15,385 bases of DNA from contig CAZFZT010000076.1 of assembly GCA_964523675.1 (NCBI GenBank), positions 1 to 15,385 on the forward strand, written 5' to 3'. The DNA comes from CAZFZT01 sp964523675 (GTDB lineage Bacteria; Planctomycetota; Phycisphaerae; Phycisphaerales; SM1A02). The notes under the pieces are model-generated. The model was not told the origin of the DNA. It worked only from the letters and a program-made list of their open reading frames with translations, and did no database searches. Position numbers and translations under genes: made by a program. Positions 13,487 through 15,385 of this stretch are shown piece by piece. Positions within the stretch are counted from its first letter, which is position 1; the number at the start of each line of letters is the position of its first letter.

Positions 13487-14659
13487 ATGGACCCTCTTGA
13501 GCAGCAAATCAATGAAGTACTCGAACCCGTGCTGAATGCCGGCCAGGAGGATGATGCCGCTCCACTGAACGGTGCAGGACGCATCCTGCTTGTTGCGGCA
13601 AAGCCCCCTCGCGAGCTTGCGCGCAACATTGAATCATTGGGTCACACTTGCGTCTGCGTTGATCGCATCGATGCTGCGGTGGCTCTTGCCCAGGCGGACA
13701 ACTACGAATTGCTGCTGCTTGATCCCCTTGCCGCCAAAAATGCGGCTGAACTCCTTCACGCAGTCAACGATCGCGGCCGGGTCGCCAAGATCGTCATGTT
13801 CTCGGAACATCCTGACGCCCAGACACTCATGCATGCCATGCGCCTGGGTGCAATCGATTTCTTTCATACGCCGCTCCAGCAATGTGAACTGCGTGAGCGG
13901 CTCGACGCGGCATTGACCCGGACGCGCGTCGAACAGCGGCGGGATAATCGGCTCATTCGCCTCAAGGCGATTTGCAGCGAACTCAATGAGGCGCGACGCG
14001 ACATTGCTGAGCAACTCGACAATCTTTCGCGCGAGGTTGTCAACGCATACGAAGGCATGAGTGAGCAGATGAATGAAGTCGCCATGGCCAGTGAGTTCCG
14101 CACACTTTTGCGACAGGAGCTCGACATCGAGGACCTGCTTCGCACCGCGCTGGAATACGCGCTTACAAAGACCGGGCCGACGAATGCTGCGGTCTTCCTC
14201 ACAGAGGGCGGTAGCGATTTCTCCCTCGGCGCATATGTCAACTATGACTGTCCGCGTGAAACCATCGCAGAAGTGCTCGACCGACTCGGCAGCGCCATCT
14301 GTCCGCAGATGGCGAATGAGAAGGAGATCGTGACGTTCCAGGATGCGCGCGAGTTCGCGCAGTGGCTTGACATAGAAGCTGGCATGCTCGCTGAGTCGGA
14401 GGTGATCGCATTCTCCTGCGCACATGAGAGCGAGACATTGGCAGTGATCGTCCTCTTCCGCTCGAAGACGAAGCCGTTTGATCACGCGCTGCCCGGCGTG
14501 ATCGACACCCTCCGGCCGATCTTCGCGGCTCAGCTCGCCAATGTCATGCGAATTCACCACCGCGCCATGCCAGCCTGGCCGAATGAGGCGCGTGGTGAGC
14601 AGGATGAATACGACTTCGACGACCCCACGGGCTACGGCTTCGGTCCTCTCGCAGCGTGA
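13487..14659 (+). CDS. degenerate receiver - coiled coil - GAF domain protein
   Basis: The 390-residue protein begins with a receiver-like domain (about 30-145). The phospho-acceptor position is kept (D79 in LLLLDP), but the acidic pair after strand 1 is replaced (LLVAAKP, A37/A38) and the usual lysine near the end is a threonine (FFHTPL, T128). Phosphorylation by the normal Mg-dependent route is therefore unlikely. A charged, helical, probably coiled-coil segment follows (about 145-205), then a GAF-like domain (about 210-355: LLRTALEYALTKTGPTNAAVFL and a later hydrophobic strand IVLFRS). The acidic tail ends in a glycine-aromatic stretch. A GGAG-type site about ten bases upstream supports ATG 13487. 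It lies 31 bases after the kinase gene and is probably co-transcribed, perhaps as a scaffold or co-sensor of the same circuit. Confidence 0.8.
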   Translation: MDPLEQQINEVLEPVLNAGQEDDAAPLNGAGRILLVAAKPPRELARNIESLGHTCVCVDRIDAAVALAQADNYELLLLDPLAAKNAAELLHAVNDRGRVAKIVMFSEHPDAQTLMHAMRLGAIDFFHTPLQQCELRERLDAALTRTRVEQRRDNRLIRLKAICSELNEARRDIAEQLDNLSREVVNAYEGMSEQMNEVAMASEFRTLLRQELDIEDLLRTALEYALTKTGPTNAAVFLTEGGSDFSLGAYVNYDCPRETIAEVLDRLGSAICPQMANEKEIVTFQDAREFAQWLDIEAGMLAESEVIAFSCAHESETLAVIVLFRSKTKPFDHALPGVIDTLRPIFAAQLANVMRIHHRAMPAWPNEARGEQDEYDFDDPTGYGFGPLAA

Positions 14660-14805
14660 GCCGGAGGCAGCTTCGCGATCGCCCCGCCATCACTTGCCAC
14701 GACTGCCTGCCATGCAGCACCCCGCTTGGGGAAGACCTTCCAACAAACGACGAGGGCGACAGGCACGCGGTATGATTGCACCAGATTCCATCAGTGGCGC
14801 AATCC

Positions 14806-15385
14806 ATGGCTGCGAAATCCGCAAAACCACAACATCTTGATGCTGGCGATAATCCGCCCCGCTTCACCCACCTTCATCTGCATACCGAGTACTCCCTGCT
14901 CGATGGCGGCAACAAGATCAGCCGCCTCCTGGCCCGTGTGAAGGAGCTCGGCATGGATTCGGTGGCCATCACCGACCACGGCAATCTCTACGGCGCGGTT
15001 GAGTTCTACACCAAGTGCAAGGCGGCAGGCATCAAGCCGATCCTTGGCATCGAGGCGTATGTCGCTCCCCAAGACCGCACCCACAAGCAGTCCACCGGCA
15101 TTGCCGACGGCGGCTTCCACCTCGTCCTGCTCGCAGAGAACAACATCGGCTGGGCGAACCTGCTCAAGCTTTCGACTGATTCGTTCCGCAACGGCTTCTA
15201 CTACAAGCCGCGCATGGACAAGTCCACATTGGAGCAATGGGGCGACGGGCTGATCGCCATAAACGGCCACCTCGGCTCTTCCATCGCGCATCACCTCACG
15301 CTCTTCGTTCAGACCGGCAACGACAGCCACTGGCAGGACGCAATCATGGAAGCGCGCTGGCATGCGCGGACATTTAAGCCGAACG
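14806..15385 (+). CDS. dnaE: DNA polymerase III subunit alpha, 5' part only
   Basis: The frame starts at ATG 14806 and is open to the end of the window, giving 193 complete codons of a protein that normally exceeds 1,100 residues. The N-terminal PHP domain is clear: FTHLHLHTEYSLLDG (20-33) with H24 and H26, AITDHGNLYGAVEFY (54-68) with D57 and H58, LGIEAYVAP (80-88) with E83, and H105 in FHLVLLAEN. The ending YYKPRMDKSTLE and AINGHLGSSIAHHL continues the typical DnaE sequence. It is the catalytic subunit of the replicative polymerase, and the PHP metal ligands visible here appear intact. An in-frame stop at 14773-14775 limits the start; GTG 14794 is an alternative to ATG 14806. The 146-base gap upstream shows only two tiny palindromes (14720-14740) and no convincing promoter. 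Confidence 0.95.
   Translation, partial: MAAKSAKPQHLDAGDNPPRFTHLHLHTEYSLLDGGNKISRLLARVKELGMDSVAITDHGNLYGAVEFYTKCKAAGIKPILGIEAYVAPQDRTHKQSTGIADGGFHLVLLAENNIGWANLLKLSTDSFRNGFYYKPRMDKSTLEQWGDGLIAINGHLGSSIAHHLTLFVQTGNDSHWQDAIMEARWHARTFKPN

Noticed and set aside
13634..14560. 308-codon open frame on the minus strand
   Set aside because: It is wholly antisense to the degenerate-receiver-GAF gene, shows no family motif, and is explained by codon bias in the GC-rich plus-strand gene.
14720..14740. CCCC/GGGG and GAAG/CTTC mini-hairpins before dnaE
   Set aside because: Four-base stems without a T-tract are expected by chance in GC-rich DNA.
14771..14776. TATGAT as a -10 box for dnaE
   Set aside because: No hexamer resembling TTGACA occurs 15-19 bases upstream and there is no extended -10 TG, so a promoter is not supported.
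14791..15363. 190-codon open frame on the minus strand
   Set aside because: It lies antisense to the unmistakable dnaE PHP domain.

Overview
This 15.4 kb window is a densely coding, moderately GC-rich bacterial chromosome segment. I found no tRNA, rRNA, CRISPR array or insertion sequence. The gene mix (excisionase-type HTH fused to a receiver, soluble HDOD-kinase fusion, ankyrin-repeat lipoprotein, CBS-containing site-2 protease, weak Shine-Dalgarno sites, occasional TTG starts) together with Gram-negative-style lipoproteins suggests a planctomycete, perhaps Phycisphaerae. That placement is inference from gene style, not a phylogenetic result.

Region 1 (1-3695, + strand) holds the 3' end of a conserved hypothetical gene, a PP2C-type phosphatase, a succinate-semialdehyde dehydrogenase (gabD-like) and a class I SAM-dependent methyltransferase. 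Short inverted repeats lie in three of the gaps. Region 2 (3723-8464, - strand) is transcribed toward region 1. In transcription order it holds a small BamE/SmpA-like lipoprotein with a good candidate promoter, a PduO-type cob(I)alamin adenosyltransferase starting at TTG, a lipoprotein of twelve ankyrin repeats, an M50 site-2 protease with two CBS domains, and a solitary OppF/DppF-type ABC ATPase preceded by a possible 16-18 codon leader ORF. Region 3 (8534-10247, + strand) starts divergently from the lipoprotein gene and holds a calcineurin-like metallophosphoesterase and tsaB (tRNA t6A synthesis).

Region 4 (10357-14659, + strand) is the most distinctive part. It is a soluble signalling cluster with a GC-rich, hairpin-rich leader, an HTH-receiver protein, a possible 35-residue small ORF, an HDOD-GAF-histidine kinase fusion, and a protein with a degenerate receiver, a coiled coil and a GAF domain. 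The kinase and the only intact receiver are neighbours, so a compact cytoplasmic two-component circuit is a reasonable hypothesis, with the degenerate-receiver protein as an accessory sensor or scaffold. Region 5 (14806 to the end) is the 5' part of dnaE (DNA polymerase III alpha), running off the window.

No non-coding stretch exceeds 300 bases. The longest are 2826-3041 (two inverted repeats) and 10248-10475 (one REP-like hairpin and three GC-rich palindromes).
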